This document shows positions 1-5,924 of a DNA stretch of 6,410 nt, in pieces. A model generated the notes under the pieces. It searched no databases and was not told the origin of the DNA. It saw only the letters and a list, made by a program, of their open reading frames with translations. Position 1 is the first letter of the stretch. The number at the start of each line of letters is the position of its first letter. A program made the translations under genes and the position numbers. Origin of the DNA: Planctomycetota bacterium (GTDB taxonomy: Bacteria; Planctomycetota; Phycisphaerae; Sedimentisphaerales; Anaerobacaceae); contig JADFHU010000336.1 in NCBI GenBank assembly GCA_022567055.1, forward strand, positions 1 to 6,410. Reading direction: 5' to 3'.

Positions 1-189
1 TTTGCAGCGGTTTAGGCGTTTGCGTGCACGGTGTAACCTGGATACCTTGAATTCGCATTAGCCAAATCCCGTTTGCCATCAAGGGACTTGGCACTCCTCT
101 ATAATTGTCCCTCCCCCACCCAGAGTGACGAGTTCTCGTACACAAAGGTCCAGGATGTCGTGACCAGTACCTCGGTTCTGTTTTGGATA
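1..189. other. Non-coding left edge with repeat half and stem-loop
   Basis: I see no gene here; the open frame running through it on the plus strand continues antisense into the enolase-family gene. The first 17 bases match 1604-1620 with one mismatch, and this may be the right half of a palindromic repeat cut by the window edge. Bases 61-70 (GCCAAATCCC) and 83-92 (GGGACTTGGC) pair over 10 positions with one non-Watson-Crick pair. That pair is A-C on the plus strand but a permitted G-U on the minus-strand RNA, so the structure suits a transcript leaving the enolase-family gene. It lacks a T tract and is therefore only a weak terminator candidate. Confidence 0.4.
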
Positions 190-1503
190 TTAAGGTTTCA
201 CGACCGATCCGTCCATACCCCGGACTGTGGTCCAATCTGCGTTTCGGTAATCGTCATGGAGAGGGAAACGCGCGGCAATTTTCTCGTCGATATCGATTCC
301 CAAGCCAGGCTTGTCGGATCCGTAGAGATACCCTTTTCGAATGCGCGCGGCGCCGGGCATCATTTCGTAAACATGTTCGGGAAAGTCGTTTTCTTCCTGA
401 ATGCCGAAACTGGGAATGGTCATATCCACATGGTAGGCGATCAACTGGTTGATAGGATCGTTTTCGCCTCCTTCCTGCCAGGCGGTCCGCACTCCGAATT
501 GTTCGCACAATGCGGCAATTTTTTTGGCCTGAGTGATTCCCCCGATCATCCCCACGCGACATCGGATAAAATCAATCAAGCGGTTTGCGATCAACGGACG
601 CCATTCGTGGGGATGGGTGAAAAGTTCGCCCATGGCCATCGGTGTCGAGGTCAAGGCGCGGATTTGTTTAAAGTAATCAATTTGCTCCGGAGGGAGAATG
701 TCTTCGACAAAAAACATTTTGACCTGCTCCAGACGCTTGGCCAATTCGAGGGCGCCTGAGGGAGTCAGGTGTTCATGGACATCATGGAGGAGTTTGACTT
801 CCCAGCCAACTTGGTCGCGGATATGCTGAAACAATTCAGGGATGGTTTTGACGTAAAGCTCTTCATCAAACGCCTTGCCATTGAAGCCGGTTTCGGGTCT
901 GCTTCCCATGCCGGGAGCAATAAAGCCTCCGCCTCCGTATCCCCCCATTTGAACCCTCACATGCCTAAATCCGTTGTCGAACCATTTTTGGACACTAGTC
1001 GCACAGGCCTCGAAATCTGATCCTCCTCCATGCGCATAGAGTGGAACGGCATCACGCACTTTGCCTCCCAATAATTCGTAGACCGGCAGTCCCGCGCGTT
1101 TCCCCTTGATGTCCCATAATGCGGAATCAATCGCGGCTTGGACGACATTGGTGATGGGGCCGTTACGCCAATAGGAGCGCACATGGGTGGATTGCCACAT
1201 GTCTTCAATCCGGTCGGCATCCTTGCCGATCCAAAAGGGAATCATATGTTTCTCCAATGCCGCTTTGACGGCCCAACAAAGATAACGGTAATTGGCCGAG
1301 CCGACTCCATAGAGACCGGGTTCGTTGGTGTACACTTTGATGAACACCCAGGAATGCCCGCGACGCGGGCTGGTCGCAATCACTTTGATATCTTTGATTT
1401 TCAAACCAGGCAGGCCGTTGGTGGCTTGGGCGTAAAGATTAGAGGCTCGAAGAAGCCAGGGAGCCGCAATTAGGCTGTGAAGAAATTGACGTCGTTTTAA
1501 CAT
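190..1503 (-). CDS. Exported ManD/RspA-like enolase-superfamily protein (sugar-acid dehydratase homologue)
   Basis: The protein has 437 residues and belongs to the mandelate racemase/muconate lactonizing branch of the enolase superfamily, closest by eye to D-mannonate dehydratase (ManD/RspA). Those enzymes dehydrate sugar acids to 2-keto-3-deoxy acids using Mg2+. Residues 1-27 form a twin-arginine signal (KRRQFL at 3-8, hydrophobic stretch, AQA before a likely cleavage at 27), implying export. The N-terminal capping domain covers roughly 34-150 and the barrel follows. The metal ligands are D241 (HDVH), E267 (FVED) and E293 (MGELF), spaced 26 and 26 as in ManD. H243 matches the ManD catalytic His after the first ligand. 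The C-terminus (GLGIDIDEKIAARFP) is also ManD-like. The second conserved His of ManD (the VRT-x-x-H motif) is replaced by Q343, so the substrate or reaction may differ. The ATG has AAGGA five bases upstream and a strong promoter. Family assignment is firm; the exact substrate is unknown. Confidence 0.88.
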   Translation of the reverse strand: MLKRRQFLHSLIAAPWLLRASNLYAQATNGLPGLKIKDIKVIATSPRRGHSWVFIKVYTNEPGLYGVGSANYRYLCWAVKAALEKHMIPFWIGKDADRIEDMWQSTHVRSYWRNGPITNVVQAAIDSALWDIKGKRAGLPVYELLGGKVRDAVPLYAHGGGSDFEACATSVQKWFDNGFRHVRVQMGGYGGGGFIAPGMGSRPETGFNGKAFDEELYVKTIPELFQHIRDQVGWEVKLLHDVHEHLTPSGALELAKRLEQVKMFFVEDILPPEQIDYFKQIRALTSTPMAMGELFTHPHEWRPLIANRLIDFIRCRVGMIGGITQAKKIAALCEQFGVRTAWQEGGENDPINQLIAYHVDMTIPSFGIQEENDFPEHVYEMMPGAARIRKGYLYGSDKPGLGIDIDEKIAARFPLHDDYRNADWTTVRGMDGSVVKP

Positions 1504-1534
1504 AGGTTCCTTTTCTTATTGGTATTTTCTTTTT

Positions 1535-1563
1535 ATTAAATTCGGAGAGGGTGCGCTTGTCAA
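1535..1563 (-). promoter_or_regulatory. Sigma-70-type promoter of the ManD-like gene
   Basis: On the minus strand there is a perfect -35 box TTGACA (1558-1563), a 17-base spacer, and a -10 box TTTAAT (1535-1540, five of six consensus bases). Transcription would start near 1528, giving a leader of about 25 bases that contains the AAGGA ribosome binding site. Box quality, spacing and position relative to the ATG at 1503 all agree. This is inferred from sequence only. Confidence 0.7.
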
Positions 1564-1566
1564 GCG
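1554..1566. promoter_or_regulatory. Candidate operator palindrome over the -35 box
   Basis: CGCTTG-T-CAAGCG is a perfect palindrome with 6-bp arms and a single central base. It covers the whole -35 box of the ManD-like gene's promoter. A repressor bound here would block RNA polymerase, which would suit a substrate-inducible catabolic gene. No regulator gene is visible in the window. Confidence 0.35.
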
Positions 1567-1567
1567 A

Positions 1568-1637
1568 CAATGGGACCACCGTGATGCCTGCCGTAACACC
1601 ATTTTTGCAGCCGTTTAGGCATCCAAGGCTCCCATTG
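1568..1637. repeat. 70-bp imperfect palindrome (nested inverted repeats)
   Basis: The outer arms are CAATGGGA (1568-1575) and TCCCATTG (1630-1637). The inner arms are GATGCCT (1583-1589) and AGGCATC (1617-1623). The arms are separated by near-equal internal loops of 7 and 6 bases, so the whole can fold into one long hairpin. Its right-hand core, TTTGCAGCCGTTTAGGC (1604-1620), recurs with one mismatch at 1-17, after which the two sequences diverge. It lies between the divergent promoters of the ManD-like gene and the transposase remnant and reaches into the -35 box of the latter. It may be a small dispersed palindromic repeat or a remnant of a mobile-element end. Confidence 0.5.
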
Positions 1638-1664
1638 GCATTTTTACCGCCCTCCTGCTACAAT
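1635..1664 (+). promoter_or_regulatory. Promoter driving the transposase remnant
   Basis: TTGGCA (1635-1640) and TACAAT (1659-1664) are separated by 18 bases, each matching five of six consensus positions. TGC directly before the -10 box gives an extended -10. The start would be near 1671, about 45 bases before the GTG start. The GAGGAGG ribosome binding site at 1697-1703 lies within that leader. The remnant therefore looks still able to be expressed. Confidence 0.5.
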
Positions 1665-1714
1665 GTCACCCTCACAGATGGTATTCTTTCACTTCCGAGG
1701 AGGTTTGGACGAGC

Positions 1715-2383
1715 GTGATGGATAAGAACCTCGGCATCACCAGCTATGCAGTCTCGTTAATCGTCAAGTCTGTCATCATGGCCGCGCAATTCTCTGGCAG
1801 GACGCGAAAGCGAAGCCTCAAACGACTTGCAGGCATGAACGCCGATACCAAAGAGAAAGAGCTCCTATTTCTAAGAGACAAGGTCTACCAGCTACAGATG
1901 CAGGTTTCGATTCTCCAGAAACGAATCAGAAAGCAGCAGAAAAAGCCTCGTTACACCATCAGAGAACGGTTGTTCATAGCCTGGCATATGGAAACCTTTC
2001 AGATACCAAGACGAAAGGTTGCCGAACAGCTAGGGGTTTCCAGATCAACGTTTAATCGGTGGCTCCACACAATCCAAGATGATGACGAGTCACGAGTTCC
2101 AGTCAACAAAACACCAAAGGAGATTGCCGCTCTGATATGGGAGATCACCAAATCCAATATCAGTTGGGGACGAGTTAGAATTGTCAACCAACTGGCCCTT
2201 CTGAATGTCTTCATCTCAGCCTCTACGGTTCGCAACGTCCTTCAAAGGCCAGCACCAGACAAATCGCCTGCTGCAGCAACCACTCAGAAAGAGAACGAAG
2301 AGAATGGTGAATCCAAATCGATTCCCGCCTGGTATCCTAATCATGTCTGGTCCATTGACACTACTGAGCTGTATAGTTGGGGG
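1715..2383 (+). pseudogene. Truncated DDE (rve-type) transposase, 5' part
   Basis: This is a transposase whose recognisable part is about 223 residues. Residues 46-76 form a coiled-coil-like stretch (LLFLRDKVYQLQMQVSILQKR). A basic region and a helix-turn-helix follow (RRKVAEQLGVSRSTFNRWL, about 99-117) for DNA binding. A second helical region (SNISWGRVRIVNQLALLNV, 147-165) follows, then the start of the integrase-like catalytic domain (HVWSIDTTE), with D215 the first residue of the DDE triad. Homology stops at about residue 223, so the second Asp, the Glu and the rest of the catalytic domain are missing. The reading frame continues without a stop into sequence antisense to hisG, where it codes for nothing recognisable. 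The start is GTG (or the next codon, ATG), with GAGGAGG 11 bases upstream. The piece is less GC-rich than hisG by eye. The exact IS family is unresolved (IS3/IS481-like integrase fold). Confidence 0.75.
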
Positions 2384-2394
2384 CCAGATGAAGA

Positions 2395-2430
2395 CGCAGG
2401 CACTCGCGTCCCTCCAAATTCCGGCCTGCG
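2395..2430 (-). terminator. Hairpin after hisG (weak terminator candidate)
   Basis: CGCAGGC (2395-2401) and GCCTGCG (2424-2430) form a 7-bp stem with a 22-base loop, starting just after the hisG stop codon in the direction of hisG transcription. The following bases read TCTTCAT, a poor T tract. It also marks the boundary between hisG and the truncated transposase, so it could instead derive from the recombination junction. Confidence 0.3.
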
Positions 2431-2433
2431 CAT

Positions 2434-3285
2434 TTATAGCCGGCAGTTGTGGATCCGGGTTTCCAGAATCGCGGTCGCACCGATCGCTTCCAGTCGATCC
2501 ATCACGTCAAATAGTTCCTTACGTTTGACCATCACCTCGACCGCGCACCAGTCTGGGTCTTCCAGCGTATTGATGGTCGGCGAGTTGAAGCCCGGCGTGA
2601 TCTTCTCGGCGTCGGCCAACTTGGCTCGGGGCACGTTGTATTCCAGCAATGACCAGCCGCGGGCGATGACGACGCCTTCCAGTCGGCGCACGACGCGATC
2701 GGCAACCTCGGCGTGGCGCGCCACGCGGTTCTGCACCAGCACCGTCTCGTATTGGCCTATGTCGGTGAGAATGCGCAATCGGTTCGCCGCCAGCGTGCTG
2801 CCCGTTTGCACCAGATCGACTATCCCTTCCGCCACGCCCAGCGAAATCATGATCTCGACGGAGCCGGACAAAGGGACCAAATGGACGGTCGCCCCGAACT
2901 GTTGAAAAAAACGTTCGGTCACCTGCGTAAAACTGGTCGCCACGCGGCAACCGGCCAACTCGGCGGGCGTTTGAAACGACGAGTCCTCCCGCACGCACAC
3001 GGACAGTCTACACTTGCCGAAGCCTAACGCCAGCCGCGTGGTCAGATCGACTCCGGCCTCTTCAACCAAGTCACCGCCGGTGACACCCATGTCGATCGCC
3101 CCTTCGGCACACAGCACCGGGATGTCCTCGGTGCGAAGGAAGGTGATGTCTACCGGCAATTCGCTGACACGGGCAAACAGACTTCGGTTTTGACGACGAA
3201 AGCTCAGGCCTGCCTGCGCCAACAGCGCGGCGGCATCTTCGGCCAGGCGCCCCTTAGTCGGCAATCCCATCCGCAGGTTACTCAT
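2434..3285 (-). CDS. hisG: ATP phosphoribosyltransferase, long form
   Basis: HisG joins ATP and PRPP to give phosphoribosyl-ATP, the first committed and feedback-controlled step of histidine biosynthesis, in the cytoplasm. The protein has 283 residues, the usual length of the long form. The catalytic part begins MSNLRMGLPTKGRL. It carries LRTEDIPVLCAEGAIDMGVTG at about 50-70 and the PRPP-binding loop DLVQTGSTL at 157-165, preceded by the family signature from E144 (EIMISLGVAEG). From about residue 210 comes the ACT-like regulatory domain that binds histidine (TPGFNSPTINTLEDPDWCAV, then AIGATAILETRIHNCRL to the end). The gene is therefore complete at the C-terminus even though a transposase fragment ends 50 bases away. 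Its ATG lies inside the end of hisE with an 8-bp overlap, so translation is probably coupled. No hisZ partner is needed for the long form. Confidence 0.95.
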   Translation of the reverse strand: MSNLRMGLPTKGRLAEDAAALLAQAGLSFRRQNRSLFARVSELPVDITFLRTEDIPVLCAEGAIDMGVTGGDLVEEAGVDLTTRLALGFGKCRLSVCVREDSSFQTPAELAGCRVATSFTQVTERFFQQFGATVHLVPLSGSVEIMISLGVAEGIVDLVQTGSTLAANRLRILTDIGQYETVLVQNRVARHAEVADRVVRRLEGVVIARGWSLLEYNVPRAKLADAEKITPGFNSPTINTLEDPDWCAVEVMVKRKELFDVMDRLEAIGATAILETRIHNCRL

Positions 3286-3628
3286 CCGATGCCCTTCCGC
3301 GGCCGCGCGCCGCTTTCTCGTCCAGGCCCGAGACCCCGAAGCGCTGCTGTAGCTCCCCTTCGAGCCGCTCCAGGGGAATGTGACAGTATCCCAGCAGGAC
3401 GAACAGGTGATAGATCAGATCGGCCGCCTCATGCACCACATGCTGTTGCCGCGTATCGGCTGGCTCGGCACTGGCTTCGACGACTTCGTGGGCTTCCTCG
3501 ATGATCTTGTCGCCGATCTTGGCAACCCCGCCTCGAAACAGGCTCGTCGTGTATGAGCGCGCGGGCGGATTCGCCTTGCGGTCTACGATCACGGCCATCA
3601 ACTGCGAAAATACGCTGGAATTGGACAT
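3278..3628 (-). CDS. hisE: Phosphoribosyl-ATP pyrophosphohydrolase
   Basis: HisE removes pyrophosphate from phosphoribosyl-ATP to give phosphoribosyl-AMP, the second step of histidine biosynthesis and directly after HisG. The 116-residue protein matches stand-alone HisE in length; no HisI domain is attached. The MazG-like fold is shown by KIGDKIIEEAHEVVEA (37-52) and HEAADLIYHLFVLL (66-79), whose acidic residues (E44, E45, E48, E67, D70) are the expected Mg2+ ligands. The C-terminus RFGVSGLDEKAAR is typical. I chose the ATG at 3628 because the family begins close to it and a GA-rich ribosome binding site (GAGAGAGA) precedes it. The frame stays open to 3700, but the extra 24 residues do not look like HisE. 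The stop overlaps the hisG start by 8 bp. Confidence 0.93.
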   Translation of the reverse strand: MSNSSVFSQLMAVIVDRKANPPARSYTTSLFRGGVAKIGDKIIEEAHEVVEASAEPADTRQQHVVHEAADLIYHLFVLLGYCHIPLERLEGELQQRFGVSGLDEKAARGRGRASDE

Positions 3629-3995
3629 TGCACCATCTCTCTCTGGATTGGTATCTTTGGCATTACGCCCGTGGTCAGTCGCGACCCGCAGCGGCGTCAC
3701 ACTGGAACATCAGGTCATGTCATGTTGTCACTCATGCGGTTCAATCGACTCTCCACGTTGGCCAGGCAACGTGTCCAGGGACAGCCATGACGTAATTTGG
3801 CAGCATGAACCCTCGGCCGAGTCAAAAAGTCGAACTAGTTTGACTCCAACGGCTTCTGGAAGCTCTCTGAATATCGATTATGGATTGGTTTTACGGAAAT
3901 AGTCGGATGGAAACAACTTGAAAACCCTTGCCAAGCGCATCTTTGATGGGCGGCTTGCGCATCAACGCCTGATGGGGTCGCCACAGAAGACTGCA
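3629..3995. other. Non-coding region upstream of hisE, with small palindromes
   Basis: No convincing gene lies here. It must hold the hisE-hisG promoter, but no good -35/-10 pair stands out. Three dyad symmetries are visible. CACGTTG-6-CAACGTG (3754-3773) is a perfect 7-bp hairpin about 125 bases before the hisE start. CTCGGCCGAG (3812-3821) is a perfect 10-base palindrome. GAGTCAAA (3819-3826) with TTTGACTC (3839-3846) forms an 8-bp stem enclosing AACTAGTT. Any could be an operator or part of the end of the upstream metallohydrolase transcript. None has a T tract, so I do not call a terminator. Confidence 0.4.
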
Positions 3996-5825
3996 TCATT
4001 GCTTCTTAAGCCGCTTGCCCAGACTCGCGATGCCTTCCCGATACAGGTTTAGTATCTCTTCGGCCTGCTTGTCGTTGGCAAAGGTCGCCTTTTCTCGGAT
4101 GGTGTGCATGGCCTCGTTCATATCGGCAATCAGCTCCCGGGCCACTGCGGGTTTGAAGCTGCTTTTTCCCGCTATTTCCACGTAAATAGCGCTGGTGTGC
4201 CCAAAAAGGGGGGCGCCCAATTCATTGGTCCCTTTCGACTTGACCCGCAGCGCGACCCAGCCGGGCGCGCTGATCCTCAGCGGCGTATTGATCTCGGCCT
4301 CAAAGTGGCCGCCCACCGGTCGACTCGGGGCCGATTGCACCACGCGACCGTTGTAGACGACTTCCAGCGCTTGAAAATCACAACGGCCCACCCCTTGGGC
4401 AGAGATGTCGAGTTGCCCGGGCGCAGCCAGTTGAACGACATCTCCTGGATGATGCTCGCCGAGCGAGAATTCCAGCAGTGGACCATTCGTGATGAAGGTT
4501 CGGCCCTTCTCAAGCCCATCCAGCCAGGGTGAGACTCCAAGGGGCTCCTCAACCTTAACGTAGACGCGTGAAAAATCATAGATGAACCAGTCGGTACCAG
4601 TGGAAAAGGGCACCCGCAGGCCAATGTCCATGAATCGGTAGAACGTGTCTTCGTAGCTGCCGTGATTCCCGCCGTCGAAGATGTTGTGGGCATGGAGTAC
4701 CCCACCGATCCAATTGGGGACTTCTTCGAGACCGAAGGTGTTGTGGCACCAAATGACAGTGGCGCCGGCGTGACGCGCCTGGTCAATGCCCCGGCGCATC
4801 GGCGGCCAGTCCCGGCCGGTCCCCGTGATCCCGGGCCCAATACTCACCGGTCGGATCAGCTCTTTGATGTTCAAAAACATGACGTGGCCGTATCCTTCCC
4901 CATAGGAGCCGAAGTTGTGACGATGTTCCTCGCCGAAGTCAAATAGGACGCCGTCACCGGAGAGCCGCTGCAACTGATGCGCAGTGTAGGTGTTGGAAAT
5001 GTAAGTCCGGTCGTCGTCGGCGCGGCTTAAATAGGATACAAATACCAGCTCCAATCCATCGGCACGTGAAACCGAACTGAGGTATTGATCGGCCTGCTCC
5101 CGAGTGAGCGACCTCAGGTGTAGGTGGGTGTTGCCACACCGCCAGCCGTTTTTGGCTGCCCGGTGGAATCGAACCAGAGGCAGGGTTATATTCATTGAGG
5201 ATTTCTCTCTGACATCGACTGTTCTTCGCGTCATCTCTGTTTCCAGCCCCGACAAGGCCTCGATTGTCAAACGCGCTCGTGGTAGGGAAAGGGTGGCTGA
5301 TCCGAGCACCACCGACCAGTCTCTGCTCGCATGGGATGGAGGCAGGCCTGTGCCGCGGCTGAGTAATCCAGCCGGCGTCTGCACGCTGCCGTCGGCGGCC
5401 GTGATGCGCACCAAGCCAGGCATGGGCTCCAGTGTCGTCGCGTCGACCAGGTTCAGCGTAAGGGAACAGGAAAGCCCCTCCAGGGGTGCCTCCGGCAGGG
5501 CCGCCGTTGCCGACCCTAACGAATGCACATAGGCAGCCCGCGTGTTCACATGTGCCGAGACGGACCCAACCTGCAGGCCGCAAGTCACAACGGGCAAGAG
5601 CATCGTGAAGAGTCGTGCAATGGCAATCGAATGAGAGATCTTGGACTCCAGGCTCTGTCGGAATACTCGATCCGGCTTCGAGCGGCTCTTTCTCCGCCTG
5701 TCTGCATCCGGCTGCATCGACGATAAAACCAACATCGCCTGCTTCGCCGTCTTTGCCAGGCGAAAAAATGGCTCGCTCTCGGGCCGACGATGGAGTTTTC
5801 CGACAGAGCCTAGTTTTACCTTCAT
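3996..5825 (-). CDS. Exported CehA/McbA-type PHP-domain metallohydrolase
   Basis: The protein has 609 residues from the chosen start and resembles the CehA/McbA family of PHP-fold metal-dependent hydrolases; the substrate is unknown. The likely metal-binding residues lie in NTHLHLR (H234, H236), EEHRH (E299-H303), GHVMF (H314), WCHNTFG (H361), LHAHN (H378, H380) and STGTDW (D412). GLEKGRTFITNGPLLEF (438-454) is a family hallmark, followed by a beta-rich C-terminal domain. A beta-rich domain also precedes the PHP part (about 115-220). I chose the ATG at 5825 because CGGGAG lies 8 bases upstream; a TTG 17 codons earlier is possible. Residues 5-59 are encoded by a palindromic repeat (5650-5811) placed in frame. 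Removing it would leave MKVK joined to ESKISHSIAIARLFTMLLPVV, an ordinary signal peptide with cleavage after VSA (about 91). If the inserted form is not used, translation could start at the ATG at 5603 (535 residues, short signal). Confidence 0.8.
   Translation of the reverse strand: MKVKLGSVGKLHRRPESEPFFRLAKTAKQAMLVLSSMQPDADRRRKSRSKPDRVFRQSLESKISHSIAIARLFTMLLPVVTCGLQVGSVSAHVNTRAAYVHSLGSATAALPEAPLEGLSCSLTLNLVDATTLEPMPGLVRITAADGSVQTPAGLLSRGTGLPPSHASRDWSVVLGSATLSLPRARLTIEALSGLETEMTRRTVDVREKSSMNITLPLVRFHRAAKNGWRCGNTHLHLRSLTREQADQYLSSVSRADGLELVFVSYLSRADDDRTYISNTYTAHQLQRLSGDGVLFDFGEEHRHNFGSYGEGYGHVMFLNIKELIRPVSIGPGITGTGRDWPPMRRGIDQARHAGATVIWCHNTFGLEEVPNWIGGVLHAHNIFDGGNHGSYEDTFYRFMDIGLRVPFSTGTDWFIYDFSRVYVKVEEPLGVSPWLDGLEKGRTFITNGPLLEFSLGEHHPGDVVQLAAPGQLDISAQGVGRCDFQALEVVYNGRVVQSAPSRPVGGHFEAEINTPLRISAPGWVALRVKSKGTNELGAPLFGHTSAIYVEIAGKSSFKPAVARELIADMNEAMHTIREKATFANDKQAEEILNLYREGIASLGKRLKKQ
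5650..5811 (-). repeat. Palindromic repeat element, copy B (in frame within the metallohydrolase gene)
   Basis: This 162-bp element is bounded by perfect 14-bp inverted repeats, AGGCTCTGTCGGAA (5650-5663) and TTCCGACAGAGCCT (5798-5811). A second internal stem pairs CGCCTG (5695-5700) with CAGGCG (5757-5762). Its interior shares blocks with copy A (5925-6071), read on the minus strand: CCGAGAGCGAGC, GGCGAAGCAGGC and GCCGCTCGAA. The length is a multiple of three with no stop in the gene's frame, so it adds 54 codons. The same frame is open in copy A, and the products are similar (RRPESEPFFRLAKTAKQA against RRTESERFVPLARKAKQA). No target-site duplication is evident at this copy. Confidence 0.75.
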
Positions 5826-5898
5826 GGTGTTCGCTCCCGACACTCGTGCAGTGATGAGCTTTTCATAGGCGTTCAACGAATAGTCGTTTAGGGAGAAA

Positions 5899-5915
5899 AG
5901 CCCCTGGCAGGGGCT
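5899..5915 (-). terminator. Intrinsic-terminator-like hairpin
   Basis: On the minus strand, AGCCCC-TGCCA-GGGGCT followed by TTTCT is a compact GC-rich hairpin with a short T tract, the layout of a rho-independent terminator. It would stop transcripts arriving from the right, before the metallohydrolase gene. No clear gene is visible upstream to be terminated within the window. Its 5' arm is part of the 13-bp direct repeat flanking palindromic copy A, which suggests that the element inserted at the edge of this hairpin. Confidence 0.45.
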
Positions 5916-5921
5916 CTAAGA
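5909..5921. repeat. Left direct repeat flanking copy A
   Basis: AGGGGCTCTAAGA occurs here and identically at 6069-6081, on either side of palindromic copy A. Its last two-to-three bases at the right-hand site overlap the element's inverted repeat. It is a candidate target-site duplication of about 10-13 bp. Confidence 0.6.
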
Positions 5922-5924
5922 GCA

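Noticed and set aside
100..105. TATAAT on the plus strand, preceded by TTGGCAC
   Set aside because: No -35 box lies at 16-18 bases, the TGGCAC is not followed by TTGC at sigma-54 spacing, and no plus-strand gene follows.
73..759. Long plus-strand open frame
   Set aside because: It lies mostly antisense to the ManD-like gene, whose protein is unmistakable. No promoter or ribosome binding site supports the plus-strand frame.
2384..2905. Continuation of the transposase reading frame on the plus strand
   Set aside because: It is antisense to hisG, which has full family motifs to its last codon. The translated sequence is Ser/Thr/Arg-rich and resembles no transposase.
3629..3700. N-terminal extension of HisE by 24 residues
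   Set aside because: The extension does not resemble HisE, and the ATG at 3628 gives the normal family length with a GA-rich ribosome binding site.
4954..5583. Long overlapping open frames on both strands within the metallohydrolase gene
   Set aside because: These are shadow frames in GC-rich coding DNA with low-complexity Arg/Gly/Pro-rich translations. The PHP frame carries all recognisable motifs.
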